Shown piece by piece: positions 43,497-52,208 of a stretch of DNA of 64,000 nt. This DNA is from Vibrio profundi (lineage in GTDB: Bacteria > Pseudomonadota > Gammaproteobacteria > Enterobacterales > Vibrionaceae). Positions within the stretch are counted from its first letter, which is position 1; each line of letters starts with the position of its first letter. A program made the position numbers and the translations under genes. Under the pieces are notes generated by a model, which was not told the origin of the DNA, ran no database searches, and saw nothing but the letters and a program-made list of their open reading frames with translations. The DNA lies in the NCBI RefSeq assembly GCF_005281835.1, contig NZ_RZIS01000002.1, positions 186,001 to 250,000 on the forward strand, in the 5' to 3' direction.

Positions 43497-44213
43497 TTAT
43501 AGTTCAGCGTTGTGGTAAACCTGCTGAACATCATCACAGTCGTCTAGCATATCTAGGAACTTCTGGAACTTCTCAGCATCTTCACCAGCAACTGGTGTAT
43601 GAGTTTGAGGAACGAAAGTGATTTCTTCAACGTCTAACGTTAAGTCTGGGAATGCACCGTTTAGGGCAGTCTTAGTCTTGAAGAATTCTGTTGTTGGAGC
43701 AAATACAGTGATCACACCGTCTTCTAGCTCAACGTCAGTCACGTCTACGTCTTCCATCATCAGCGTTTCTAAGATCACTTCGTCATCTTCGCCTTTGAAC
43801 TGGAATACCGCTTGGTGAGCGAACATGTGAGAAACAGAACCTTCTACACCGATTTTCGCACCAGTTTTAACGAAACATTGGCGAACGTCTTGGAAAGTAC
43901 GGTTACCGTTATCTGTTAGACAGTCAACGATTACACTAGTGCCACCTGGGCCGAAACCTTCATAACGTGCAGGAGCGTAATCTTCACCGCCGCCGCCGTT
44001 TGCTTTATCGATCGCTTTGTCGATAACGTGCGCTGGTACTTGGTCTTTTTTCGCCTTAGCAATAAGGTGCTTCAGCGAAAGGTTCATATCTGGATCTGAA
44101 CCACCATTCTTCGCACACATGTAAATTTCTTTACCGTATTTGGAATAAACTTTAATTTTTGCGCCTGCTGTTTTCGCCATTGAGGCTTTGCGCACTTCAA
44201 AACTTCTTCCCAT
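43497..44213 (-). CDS. YebC/PmpR-family protein (YeeN-like)
   Basis: 238 residues. N-terminus [35 protein letters not shown] and the core [28 protein letters not shown] mark the YebC family, in its YeeN-like branch. Members are DNA-binding regulators or, from more recent work on the family, ribosome-associated factors easing translation of proline-rich sequences. ATG with AGAGAAG upstream. Confidence 0.9.
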   Translation of the reverse strand: MGRSFEVRKASMAKTAGAKIKVYSKYGKEIYMCAKNGGSDPDMNLSLKHLIAKAKKDQVPAHVIDKAIDKANGGGGEDYAPARYEGFGPGGTSVIVDCLTDNGNRTFQDVRQCFVKTGAKIGVEGSVSHMFAHQAVFQFKGEDDEVILETLMMEDVDVTDVELEDGVITVFAPTTEFFKTKTALNGAFPDLTLDVEEITFVPQTHTPVAGEDAEKFQKFLDMLDDCDDVQQVYHNAEL

Positions 44214-44309
44214 CGGGATCTTCTCTCTGATTCAATTAACGGGCAAATTTTAGCAAAAAGCTGAATCAATACAATTATTCAGCCTTTGCAAAGTAATGGT
44301 AGTGACGCG

Positions 44310-44519
44310 TTATGCGACGCCCATTACTCGCTTATATTTTTCAACTGACTGTTCAAACCACACCTTTTCTTGTGGGTCCACGATTTTAGCCGCTTGTTCT
44401 ACAATGGCTTCGGGACCACTTTTCGCTTGTTTCAATTTCCAAACGAGAAAAGAGGCTTGCTTATCCAGCTCGATTTTATTTTTCTCATCGGGTGGAAGAA
44501 GTGAAAGGTTGATAGACAT
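44310..44519 (-). CDS. DUF3283-like small protein
   Basis: 69 residues starting MSINLSLLPPDEKNKIELDKQASFLVWKLKQ, a soluble helical protein that I recognise as a small conserved Vibrio family (DUF3283). ATG with AAGGCT upstream. No function known. Stands alone between YebC-family and hybrid-kinase genes. Confidence 0.7.
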   Translation of the reverse strand: MSINLSLLPPDEKNKIELDKQASFLVWKLKQAKSGPEAIVEQAAKIVDPQEKVWFEQSVEKYKRVMGVA

Positions 44520-44631
44520 GTAAAGCCTTAGTCAGTAATACACTTGGCGAAGAAATATAGCATAGAGCGAACCTAGAAAACCAACATAAAGCGCAAAATC
44601 TGGCGCTACTGATGATTTTCTAGGTAGTAGA

Positions 44632-46995
44632 TCAAAGGATATGTTGCTCGTCTTCCTTGGTTTGTGCCAACAATCGCGGAATAAAGCGATGCACGACTGT
44701 CGACAATTGTTGATGGTTCACTGGTTTAGATAAGAATTCATCCATTCCAACGTCAAAACAAAGATGCTTATCTTCCACGACCACATTGGCCGTTAACGCC
44801 ACGACAGGCGTGCGTTGGCCTTTTTCTTTATCTAAGGCTCGAATTTGCTTAGTCGCTTCGAAACCATCAAGAACCGGCATTTGGCAATCCATAAAGATCA
44901 TCTCGTAGTCGTAAAGCTTATACATTTCTACGCCAATCAGGCCATTTTCAGCAATATCTACCGACAGCCCTAATTTGGTGAGCATCATTTTCGCCACTTG
45001 CTGGTTAACCAATGAGTCTTCTACCACCAGCACTTTTGGTAAGTTATCGTTGGAAGATTCAACCATAGCATCAGAAACCGCAGTCACTGAACGTGGAGTG
45101 GCTTCTACTGGTATTTCACTTGGCTGTGAAGCCGTTGCAACAGGTTTGTCTTGAGTGACCATCACATCATTCGAAGACAGCGTTTTTCTGATTAACCACT
45201 TCAATTGATTATCTTGATATGGCCTCGACAAGTAAGCCGCAAAACCCGCTTGTTTCGCAAGCGACTCATCGCTACTTTCAGCAAACGCCGACACCATCAC
45301 CAACTTAGGACATTGGTTATCAAAACGCGCTTTCAATGCTTGCGCCAGTGCAAAGCCATCCATCATCGGCATGACTTTATCGACCAACACCAAATCATAC
45401 GGCTTGTTCTCAGCAATCGACTGAGCCACGAGATCCAATGCGATATTCGGCTGTTCACAACACACCGATTTCGCGCCGAAGCTTTGCAATTGGGACGAGG
45501 TAATACGCATATTGAGCTGGCTATCATCGACCAATAGAACCGACAGGTCACTGAAATCGATATGCGTCATTTCTTGCTGTTCAGCCTGAGTTTCAAAATC
45601 AATATTGAAGAAGAAAGTACTGCCCTTGCCCTCTTCACTACTCAGTTTTAGCTCCCCGCCCATCAGCGCGACTATCTTCTGACAAATGGCCAAACCAAGC
45701 CCTGTACCACCATAGTTACGAGTGGTACTGCCATCCGCTTGTTGGAACTTCTCGAATACCGCTTGCTGTTTATCATCCGCAATGCCAATACCACTATCGA
45801 TCACTTCAAAACGCACGCGAGCGGTATTCACCTTTTCCCATTCAAGGTGAATATGCAAATGCACGTATCCGCTCTCAGTAAACTTAATCGCATTACCGAC
45901 GAGGTTATTCAGCACTTGTCTTAACTGGGTATTGTCACCGGTGACATAGTTTGGAATACGGTGGTCGATAGTTGACTTAAACAGCAAGTTCTTTTGCTCA
46001 GCTTTCACTCTAAAAGTCGATTCAACATCAGCGGCAATATCCGCCAAATTGAACATCGAGTTTTCAAGCTCTAAGCGGCCTGCTTCAATCTTAGAGAAAT
46101 CTAGGATGTCGTTAATCAGATCAAGTAACGTCAAGGACGAGCTGTTGAGCATATCGACGTATTCTTTTTGTTCATCGTCCATTTTCATTTCAGACAACAG
46201 CGACGATAAACCGATAATCCCATTCATAGGGGTGCGAATTTCATGACTCATGTTAGCCAAAAATTCACTCTTATTACGGCTTGCCACCTCTGCCGCATCT
46301 TTGGCTTTTTCTAACTCAACGTAATGACGACGAACTTGTTCAACGCTTTGATTATAGTTTTGTTCAAGGATAGTAATTTCATCAACGTAGCGACGTTCAT
46401 CAACTTTAAGTAAGGCGGGCTTGTTGCCATCTTCAAACTGGCTAATCACCGAAGACATCGACATCAAACGGCGAACCACCAATCTATACACCACAAACAA
46501 GGTCACAATGGTCAGTAAGAATATTTTCACGGCTTCGAACAGCAATAACACCACGATGCGCTGCTCAAAATCTTGTAGGATCATGCTTAAATCAGAATGG
46601 ACGGTGAGGGTCGCTAGGTAATACTTTTTGTCGCCTAATGGGTACTCCATATCCCACGATTGCGCATAACGGTTTTCAAGGACAGGTTTGCCTAATTCGA
46701 CGATGACACCAGAATCATCTTTGATCACCGCGTAGTGAACTTCAGGCAACCTAAATATACCCTCAGCTTGCACCTTAAGTTGCTCTCTGTCTTCTACCCA
46801 TAGGCTGGAACTTAAACCTGACAAGTAGCTCGCTTCGACCCGATCGATCTGCGAACTGATGCCGGACACTCGATTTTGGTAATCTACATAGAAACTTAGC
46901 CCCGTTACGATTAAAGTAAACAAGGTGCTAATAACTATGATAACTCCCAGTAACTGGCGAGATAACCCAACATAGTGCCTATCCATTTTCACCAT
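44632..46995 (-). CDS. Hybrid sensor histidine kinase with two receiver domains
   Basis: 787 residues from the ATG at 46995; a TTG at 47037 and a closer ATG at 46986 are alternatives, none with a strong ribosome-binding site. Two membrane segments (about 14-36 and 148-172) flank a roughly 110-residue periplasmic domain. A linker leads to HisKA ([12 protein letters not shown]), HATPase ([26 protein letters not shown]), a first receiver ([19 protein letters not shown]) and a second ([21 protein letters not shown]). Divergently transcribed from a solute-binding protein gene 42 bp away, which might be its periplasmic partner. Confidence 0.88.
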   Translation of the reverse strand: MVKMDRHYVGLSRQLLGVIIVISTLFTLIVTGLSFYVDYQNRVSGISSQIDRVEASYLSGLSSSLWVEDREQLKVQAEGIFRLPEVHYAVIKDDSGVIVELGKPVLENRYAQSWDMEYPLGDKKYYLATLTVHSDLSMILQDFEQRIVVLLLFEAVKIFLLTIVTLFVVYRLVVRRLMSMSSVISQFEDGNKPALLKVDERRYVDEITILEQNYNQSVEQVRRHYVELEKAKDAAEVASRNKSEFLANMSHEIRTPMNGIIGLSSLLSEMKMDDEQKEYVDMLNSSSLTLLDLINDILDFSKIEAGRLELENSMFNLADIAADVESTFRVKAEQKNLLFKSTIDHRIPNYVTGDNTQLRQVLNNLVGNAIKFTESGYVHLHIHLEWEKVNTARVRFEVIDSGIGIADDKQQAVFEKFQQADGSTTRNYGGTGLGLAICQKIVALMGGELKLSSEEGKGSTFFFNIDFETQAEQQEMTHIDFSDLSVLLVDDSQLNMRITSSQLQSFGAKSVCCEQPNIALDLVAQSIAENKPYDLVLVDKVMPMMDGFALAQALKARFDNQCPKLVMVSAFAESSDESLAKQAGFAAYLSRPYQDNQLKWLIRKTLSSNDVMVTQDKPVATASQPSEIPVEATPRSVTAVSDAMVESSNDNLPKVLVVEDSLVNQQVAKMMLTKLGLSVDIAENGLIGVEMYKLYDYEMIFMDCQMPVLDGFEATKQIRALDKEKGQRTPVVALTANVVVEDKHLCFDVGMDEFLSKPVNHQQLSTVVHRFIPRLLAQTKEDEQHIL

Positions 46996-47079
46996 ATTTA
47001 TGTACCGATTTTGACCTAGCAACTTAGATATATTCAACTAGTATAATAGTAGTAAATCACGTGTAATTCAGGGAAAGAC

Positions 47080-47838
47080 ATGAAAAAACAAATATTGTCC
47101 GCTTCAATCATCGGCCTGCTATCTGCAGGGAGCGTATCAGCTGCCGAACCTATTCATTACTACGTAATCGAAAAACAAGCACAACCTTTTCAAATCGAAA
47201 AAAATGGGGTTACGCATAGCGGCATTGTGACTGATATCGTCAAAGCAGTATTCGACGACACCAAATACGAGCTCAAATACCACACCTACCCATTTAATCG
47301 AATGATCACGCAGCTTGAAGCGCGTGAACAAGAAAACTGGATTACTTATGGCAGCCCAACATGGGGTAACATTCAATCCGCCAATTTATCCGATATTCCA
47401 ATTTACAATGTAAAACATACTCTGATGAGCAGTAACAAAAAGCCATTTGAGTTCGAGGACATGAAAGACCTAGACGACAAAGCCGTAGTATTACTAATGG
47501 GCTTTGAATACCCAAACCTCGACCCTTATATTGAGCAAGGGAAACTAGCAGAGCTTAGAGTCAAAGATTACACCGCTGCATTTAGGGTTCTAAAACGTAT
47601 CCCTGGCGACACCGTGTTTGTCGAAATGGAATCTCGAGTAAAATACAATCTTGCTATGCAAAAACTCGATCCAAAATCTTTCCAAATCCAATCGTTTAGT
47701 TCAGTGATCCCAGACTACCCTATTCACCTCGCTTTTGATCCTAAAATGGACCAACAGTTACAAGGTTTTATAAACCAACGTCTTAAAGATCTCAAATCAA
47801 GCGGTAAACTGGAAGCCATCGTCGACAGTTATTTATAG
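47080..47838 (+). CDS. Periplasmic solute-binding protein, SBP family 3 type, next to a hybrid kinase
   Basis: 252 residues with a signal peptide (about 1-21, cleavage after VSA). Family 3 features: IHYYVIEKQAQPFQIEKNGVTHSGIVTDIVKAVF, YPFNRMITQLEAREQENWITYGSP and a C-terminal QLQGFINQRLKDLKSSGKLEAIV. AGGGAAAG ribosome-binding site. No transporter adjacent. Divergent from the hybrid kinase at 44632, so it may present a ligand to that kinase. Confidence 0.78.
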   Translation: MKKQILSASIIGLLSAGSVSAAEPIHYYVIEKQAQPFQIEKNGVTHSGIVTDIVKAVFDDTKYELKYHTYPFNRMITQLEAREQENWITYGSPTWGNIQSANLSDIPIYNVKHTLMSSNKKPFEFEDMKDLDDKAVVLLMGFEYPNLDPYIEQGKLAELRVKDYTAAFRVLKRIPGDTVFVEMESRVKYNLAMQKLDPKSFQIQSFSSVIPDYPIHLAFDPKMDQQLQGFINQRLKDLKSSGKLEAIVDSYL

Positions 47839-47857
47839 TCGCTTCAAACTTTCATAC

Positions 47858-47888
47858 AAAAATCCGCTCTATATCGAGCGGATTTTTT
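47858..47888. terminator. Bidirectional terminator
   Basis: AAATCCGCTC / GAGCGGATTT stem with an A-run and T-run, between the convergent genes ending at 47838 and 47910. Confidence 0.9.
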
Positions 47889-47909
47889 ATTGTCTGCTAC
47901 TCGCCAAAC

Positions 47910-48962
47910 CTAGCGAACAAAACCAGTATCAAACATATGACCGAGCTTGGCCGCTTTAGTTTTCAAATAGTGATTGTTATGGGGGTTATTGCCCTCTTGA
48001 AGCGGTACACGCTCAATGATATTGATCCCTGAACTTTCTAGCGCATTCACCTTCCGAGGGTTATTGGTCATTAGGCGCACGGAATTAATACCTAAAAAGC
48101 TCAGCATTCCGCGGCAAAAAGAATAGTCACGCATGTCTGCGGCAAAGCCGAGCTGCTCGTTCGCTTCAACGGTGTCTGCGCCGTTATCTTGCAGATGATA
48201 AGCTCGAATCTTGTTGATTAAACCAATCCCCCGCCCTTCTTGACGTAGATAGAAAAGCACCCCACTGCCTGCATCCACGATATTCTCCATCGCTCTAGAG
48301 AGCTGGAAACCGCAATCACAGCGAGCACTAAATAGCGCATCACCAGTCAGGCATTCGGAGTGCAAACGGATAAGCGGAGCAACAGACTGATCGATATCGC
48401 CATACACTAACGCTAGGTGCTCTTTGCCAGTAGAACGCTCGACAAAGCCATACATTTTGAATACGCCCCATTGGGTAGGAAGCTTAGCGTAATCAACAAA
48501 ATCAACATGATTGTACGGTTCGGTTTGTCTTAACTTATCACGCACACTCATTAATATTTTGCCTAAATGATTGTCACCGGAGCCATCACCACCATCCCCC
48601 CAAAAAGCATCCTTGTGAGAATGTTCTTTAATCACAGAGTCACCTGTACTCGCCAGCAAATGGGCAAACATTGAATTCTGCTTAAATTTCTCAGACACGA
48701 TGAAGTTCATCACATCCACACGAATCTCATACCAGTCTTCACGAACATGGTTTTCATAGCGTCGGCTCAATTGAAACGCTTCTTCAGGAGAGGCAGCGTA
48801 AAAGATTTCCTTTCGCAGTTCATCAGACGAAAATTTCATGGCTTGATAGTAGTGTTCGCTTGTCGGCCAAACTTCATCGTTCACCTCGATTTGGCACGCT
48901 GCGAAATTTGATAGATAACCATTGTTATCTTCCGGCTCATAAAATAAAACTTCATTTTGCAT
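47910..48962 (-). CDS. ribA: NADAR N-glycosidase-GTP cyclohydrolase II fusion (RibA)
   Basis: 350 residues, two domains. Residues 1-150 are NADAR/YbiA ([57 protein letters not shown]). From about 165 a GTP cyclohydrolase II follows: the zinc cysteines of [15 protein letters not shown], and [32 protein letters not shown]. RibA opens the riboflavin pathway from GTP; NADAR hydrolyses the reactive ribosylated pyrimidine intermediates, a damage-control role shown with a Vibrio vulnificus fusion of this type. There is no RibB domain. ATG with AGGAG. Confidence 0.93.
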   Translation of the reverse strand: MQNEVLFYEPEDNNGYLSNFAACQIEVNDEVWPTSEHYYQAMKFSSDELRKEIFYAASPEEAFQLSRRYENHVREDWYEIRVDVMNFIVSEKFKQNSMFAHLLASTGDSVIKEHSHKDAFWGDGGDGSGDNHLGKILMSVRDKLRQTEPYNHVDFVDYAKLPTQWGVFKMYGFVERSTGKEHLALVYGDIDQSVAPLIRLHSECLTGDALFSARCDCGFQLSRAMENIVDAGSGVLFYLRQEGRGIGLINKIRAYHLQDNGADTVEANEQLGFAADMRDYSFCRGMLSFLGINSVRLMTNNPRKVNALESSGINIIERVPLQEGNNPHNNHYLKTKAAKLGHMFDTGFVR

Positions 48963-49110
48963 AACTTGCTCCTAGCACAGCTGAACTGTTTTTGAACCAA
49001 CATATAAAGAAACGCGTTTCATATTGTTAATTTTATCTATAAGGCTAGTGGGGGACTGGTAGGCTGTCAAATATGCAACAGATTTAAATAATTGTCTTGA
49101 AACAGAAATA

Positions 49111-49140
49111 AAAAGGGTGGCCTTGGCCACCCTACAATAA
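49111..49140 (-). terminator. Terminator of the gene at 49152
   Basis: AGGGTGGCC / GGCCACCCT (49114-49133), and the minus strand continues into TTTTTATTT. 18 bp after the stop. Confidence 0.85.
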
Positions 49141-49151
49141 TGAGAAAGGGA

Positions 49152-49349
49152 TCAATGTATTAACCCAAGCTCTCTCGCCTCTTCTAGGCTCAAGCCACTT
49201 TCTCGAATTTCTCTCAAAGCTTCAATACGACGACGAGCTTCGGCTGACTTCATTTGCTTTTCAGGCTTAACATTAACCTCTTCTTCTGAGCTATCCCAGT
49301 TACTAGCAATATTTGTCATTTCATCATGGTTGATAGAATTAATGGACAT
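49152..49349 (-). CDS. Small charged protein, PA3496-like
   Basis: 65 residues from the ATG at 49349 with a perfect GGAGGAAAC ribosome-binding site; the open frame to 49496 is non-coding. The protein is acidic at first (NWDSSEEEVNVKPEKQMKSA) and then a basic helical end, ARRRIEALREIRESGLSLEEARELGL. The ARRRIE-LRE-R pattern resembles the family called PA3496 putative envelope integrity protein, which I recall only loosely. No membrane segment. Own terminator. Confidence 0.55.
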   Translation of the reverse strand: MSINSINHDEMTNIASNWDSSEEEVNVKPEKQMKSAEARRRIEALREIRESGLSLEEARELGLIH

Positions 49350-49669
49350 TGTTTCCTCCGAATACACCATGCTATGGACAGGTAATCTGTAGCAAATGAA
49401 TATTTTGTTGTTAAGAAAATCTGCACCAAAATGTGAAGTTCCCGACCCTTCTAAAACCTCACTTATAAAAATGTTATTTAGGCTTTGCCAAAGCAAATTT
49501 TGCGGATTACATTTAAAGGATTCCCTCTAAAGAAAGTCACTTGATCCAACTCTCATTTTCTTCCCCAAAAAATTCACCTTTCTTTTGAAAAATCTTGCAG
49601 GCTCACCAAATAACTTTCGAGTCACTTCAATCTTTTTACCGCACTCGCTTCAAGTTCTTTTAATTAAAC

Positions 49670-49691
49670 GATAATGATAATGGTTATTATT
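49670..49691. promoter_or_regulatory. Fur box upstream of the ABC ATPase operon
   Basis: GATAATGATAATGGTTATTATT matches the 19-bp Fur consensus (GATAATGATAATCATTATC) except in and after the central positions. It ends 21 bp before the ATG of the first ATPase, so it overlaps the likely promoter. Iron-loaded Fur would repress the operon. Confidence 0.8.
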
Positions 49692-49712
49692 TAAATATAG
49701 AGAACCGACATT

Positions 49713-50540
49713 ATGGCTTCCCAACTGTCTCCCTCCACTCCACTGATCGAAGTGAAAAATTTGTGTGTGGACTACATAACCGACGACGGTGATTTCAACG
49801 CCGTTAAATCTGTTAGCTTCGCTATTCAGCCCGGTGAAATTTTTGGCCTAGCGGGCGAATCCGGTTGCGGTAAAAGTACCATTGCTTTTGCAATCAACCG
49901 CTTGCACAAGCCGCCTGCATTTATCTCTGGTGGGCAAATCATGTTTGACGGACAAGATTTACTCAACCTATCGGATTCCCAGCTCAACACCTTACGCTGG
50001 AGTGAGATCGCGATGGTGTTTCAAAGTGCCATGAACTCACTTAACCCAGTTTTGACCATTCAAGAGCAGTTCGCCGATGTACTGCGTCACCACAAAGGGC
50101 TAACCGATGAGCAAGCCAAAGACCGCGCCGAGAAATTGCTCGATTTAGTCAACATACCTCGCAACCGGCTAACCGAATACCCTCATCAATTCAGTGGCGG
50201 CATGCGCCAACGCTTAGTTATCGCCATTGCACTGTCTCTCAATCCCAAATTGATCATTATGGACGAACCAACCACCGCGCTGGATGTCGTTGTTCAAAGG
50301 GAAATTTTGCAGCAGATTTACCAGCTCAGAGAAGAGTTCGGCTTCTCCGTATTATTCATCACTCACGACTTAGCACTTATGAGCCAACTGTGTGACCGCA
50401 TTGCGATCATGCGCTACGGCGAAATTGTCGAAATCAATCAAGCGACTGAAATCCGTAACAACCCTCAACATCCATATACGCAAAAGCTATGGAGCTCATT
50501 CCCTAATATCCATGAAAGCAAACACGCCATCGCCAGCTAG
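49713..50540 (+). CDS. ABC transporter ATP-binding protein, DppD/OppD type
   Basis: 275 residues. Walker A A-G-E-S-G-C-G-K-S-T, MVFQSAMNSLNPVLTI, signature F-S-G-G-M-R-Q-R, Walker B LIIMDEPTTALDVVVQ, H-loop ITHDLALM. The family C-terminus NPQHPYTQKLWSSFPNI is present; the cysteine-rich Fe-S loop of DppD/OppD is not obvious. Normal partner of a dipeptide/oligopeptide or nickel permease pair, but no permease is adjacent. Fur box upstream. The DppF-type gene follows after 9 bp. Confidence 0.9.
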   Translation: MASQLSPSTPLIEVKNLCVDYITDDGDFNAVKSVSFAIQPGEIFGLAGESGCGKSTIAFAINRLHKPPAFISGGQIMFDGQDLLNLSDSQLNTLRWSEIAMVFQSAMNSLNPVLTIQEQFADVLRHHKGLTDEQAKDRAEKLLDLVNIPRNRLTEYPHQFSGGMRQRLVIAIALSLNPKLIIMDEPTTALDVVVQREILQQIYQLREEFGFSVLFITHDLALMSQLCDRIAIMRYGEIVEINQATEIRNNPQHPYTQKLWSSFPNIHESKHAIAS

Positions 50541-50549
50541 GAGCATTTG

Positions 50550-51482
50550 ATGAAAGAACCAATAATTCAAGTTAAGAACATCGTCAAAGACTTCACGGTC
50601 GGTGGAGGGTTTGGCAAAGAAGAAATCTTCCGAGCGCTACAGGGCGTGAGCTTCGATTTATACGGAGGTAAAACGCTAGCATTAGTGGGGGAATCTGGCT
50701 GCGGAAAGAGTACTTGTGCTCGGTTGATGACTAAAGTCTACCCTGCAACTGAAGGCGAGATTCTCTTTCATGGGCAAAACATTAACAACATCACTAAACG
50801 CCGAGATGTGCTCGACTACCGCAGTAAAGTACAAATGGTGTTCCAGGACCCATTCGGCTCGTTAAACCCAACTCACACCATTGAACATCACCTCACTAGG
50901 CCGTTAAAAATCCATAAAAGAGTGGCGAATAAAACTGAGCTAGAGGCTCGCCTTGAAGAGCTACTGATGTTAGTCGAACTGCCTATCGAAACCTTGGCTA
51001 AATACCCTCATGAGCTCAGTGGCGGCCAGCGCCAACGTGTGAACTTAGCGAGAGCGTTAGCCGTAGGCGCTGAAGTCATTCTGGCGGATGAGCCGACATC
51101 AATGTTAGACGTGTCGATTCGCCTAGGAGTGTTGAATCTCATGCAGCGTATGAAAAAGGAGTTGGGCATAGGTTTCCTATACATCACTCATGATCTTGCC
51201 ACCGCACACTACATCGCTGAAGAAACGGCTGTAATGTACAAAGGTCAGATCGTTGAATGGGGATCAACTCAATCGATCCTGACGAATCCGCAACACCCCT
51301 ACACTAAACTATTGATCTCAGCAGTGCCTGATCCTGATTTGCCGTTTGGCGAACTGGTACAAAATGAACCAAACTATTCGTTAGACGCCGATGCGATTCG
51401 TCAGCAGAGCAGTATTGTTCAAGATGAATACCAAGAAATCAGTGAAAACCATTTTGTAAAACAGTGGGATAGCGTTGCATGA
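50550..51482 (+). CDS. ABC transporter ATP-binding protein, DppF/OppF type
   Basis: 310 residues from the ATG at 50550 with TAGGAG upstream. Walker A V-G-E-S-G-C-G-K-S-T, MVFQDPFGSLNPTHTI, signature L-S-G-G-Q-R-Q-R, Walker B VILADEPTSMLDVS, ITHDLATAHY, and NPQHPYTKLLISAVPDPD near the C-terminus. Pairs with the gene before it to make the heterodimeric ATPase of a peptide-type importer. Its stop overlaps the next start by 4 nt (ATGA). Confidence 0.9.
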   Translation: MKEPIIQVKNIVKDFTVGGGFGKEEIFRALQGVSFDLYGGKTLALVGESGCGKSTCARLMTKVYPATEGEILFHGQNINNITKRRDVLDYRSKVQMVFQDPFGSLNPTHTIEHHLTRPLKIHKRVANKTELEARLEELLMLVELPIETLAKYPHELSGGQRQRVNLARALAVGAEVILADEPTSMLDVSIRLGVLNLMQRMKKELGIGFLYITHDLATAHYIAEETAVMYKGQIVEWGSTQSILTNPQHPYTKLLISAVPDPDLPFGELVQNEPNYSLDADAIRQQSSIVQDEYQEISENHFVKQWDSVA

Positions 51483-51949
51483 ATGAACTCGATGTATGGT
51501 TGGAAAAGATCAGTGCTTGGTACCAAGCTCGAAAGCATGATCAAGTAGAAACGTTAAGATTATTGATCCTTAGCCCTCCCAATGCGGTGTGGGGACCCAA
51601 GATCAACGATCAACAAAGTAAAGCGATCGCTTGTTGGCTAGACGGCTGCTTACGCATCTACCAATTCCACCTGCATCGACAAGAGCCTGAGCAGGCGTAT
51701 CAATATTTGATGTTCGCCTACGGGAAACTGCAAGCGATCAGTTGTGAAAGCCAATCTCAGCCGGAACTGGTGGACTGGTCGCTAAAACGTATTCAACACC
51801 TTTGCGTACTAGCCTTAGAGTTTAGTAACCAACAAGAGCACTCACACTGGCAGGCACAGGCTCAAGAGCTGATCGAAGCGCATGTACACTTTATGGCATC
51901 ATTAGCACCGAAGCATGATCAAGGTATGGAAGGTAAAAGAATCCAATAA
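51479..51949 (+). CDS. Hypothetical protein of the Fur-regulated ATPase operon
   Basis: 156 residues, cytoplasmic and helical (MNELDVWLEKISAWYQARKHDQVETLRLLIL, AYQYLMFAYGKLQAISCE). I do not recognise the family. It overlaps the DppF-type gene by 4 nt, so it belongs to the iron-regulated operon. A GATC-containing 12-mer like those of oriCII (AAAGCATGATCA) lies inside it at 51532-51543, probably reflecting proximity to the origin. Confidence 0.6.
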   Translation: MNELDVWLEKISAWYQARKHDQVETLRLLILSPPNAVWGPKINDQQSKAIACWLDGCLRIYQFHLHRQEPEQAYQYLMFAYGKLQAISCESQSQPELVDWSLKRIQHLCVLALEFSNQQEHSHWQAQAQELIEAHVHFMASLAPKHDQGMEGKRIQ

Positions 51950-52208
51950 ATACGGAAACATGATCAAGTGTAAAGCGATCAGCTTGTTAGATCTGACGGT
52001 TTTATTGGAGGCTTAGCAGTTTACGGCAGGCAAAAAAAAGCGAGTTCATCAGAACTCGCGAAATCTATTCAGTATGATGTAACAATATGAGCCAATCTAT
52101 TAATCATAAGAAAGGACAAAAGGTTGTCTATTCGGGATAAATATTAACCAGTCACCGAGTTGCTTATGTCAGTAGAGTGTCAGCGTTATGTTGGATTATT
52201 ATCAAGCT
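51950..52208. other. Convergent intergenic region between the ATPase operon and rctB
   Basis: 259 bp. Contains the rctB terminator (52032-52059) and a further GATC 12-mer-like site near 51959 (AACATGATCAAG). The rest shows nothing clear. Confidence 0.5.
52032..52059 (-). terminator. Terminator of rctB
   Basis: GCGAGTTC-atca-GAACTCGC (52040-52059), with a minus-strand T-run from the A-run at 52032-52039. About 150 bp beyond the rctB stop. Confidence 0.85.

Noticed and set aside
49350..49496. N-terminal extension of the gene at 49152 to 49496
   Set aside because: A near-perfect ribosome-binding site marks the ATG at 49349, and the extension is AT-rich non-coding-like sequence.
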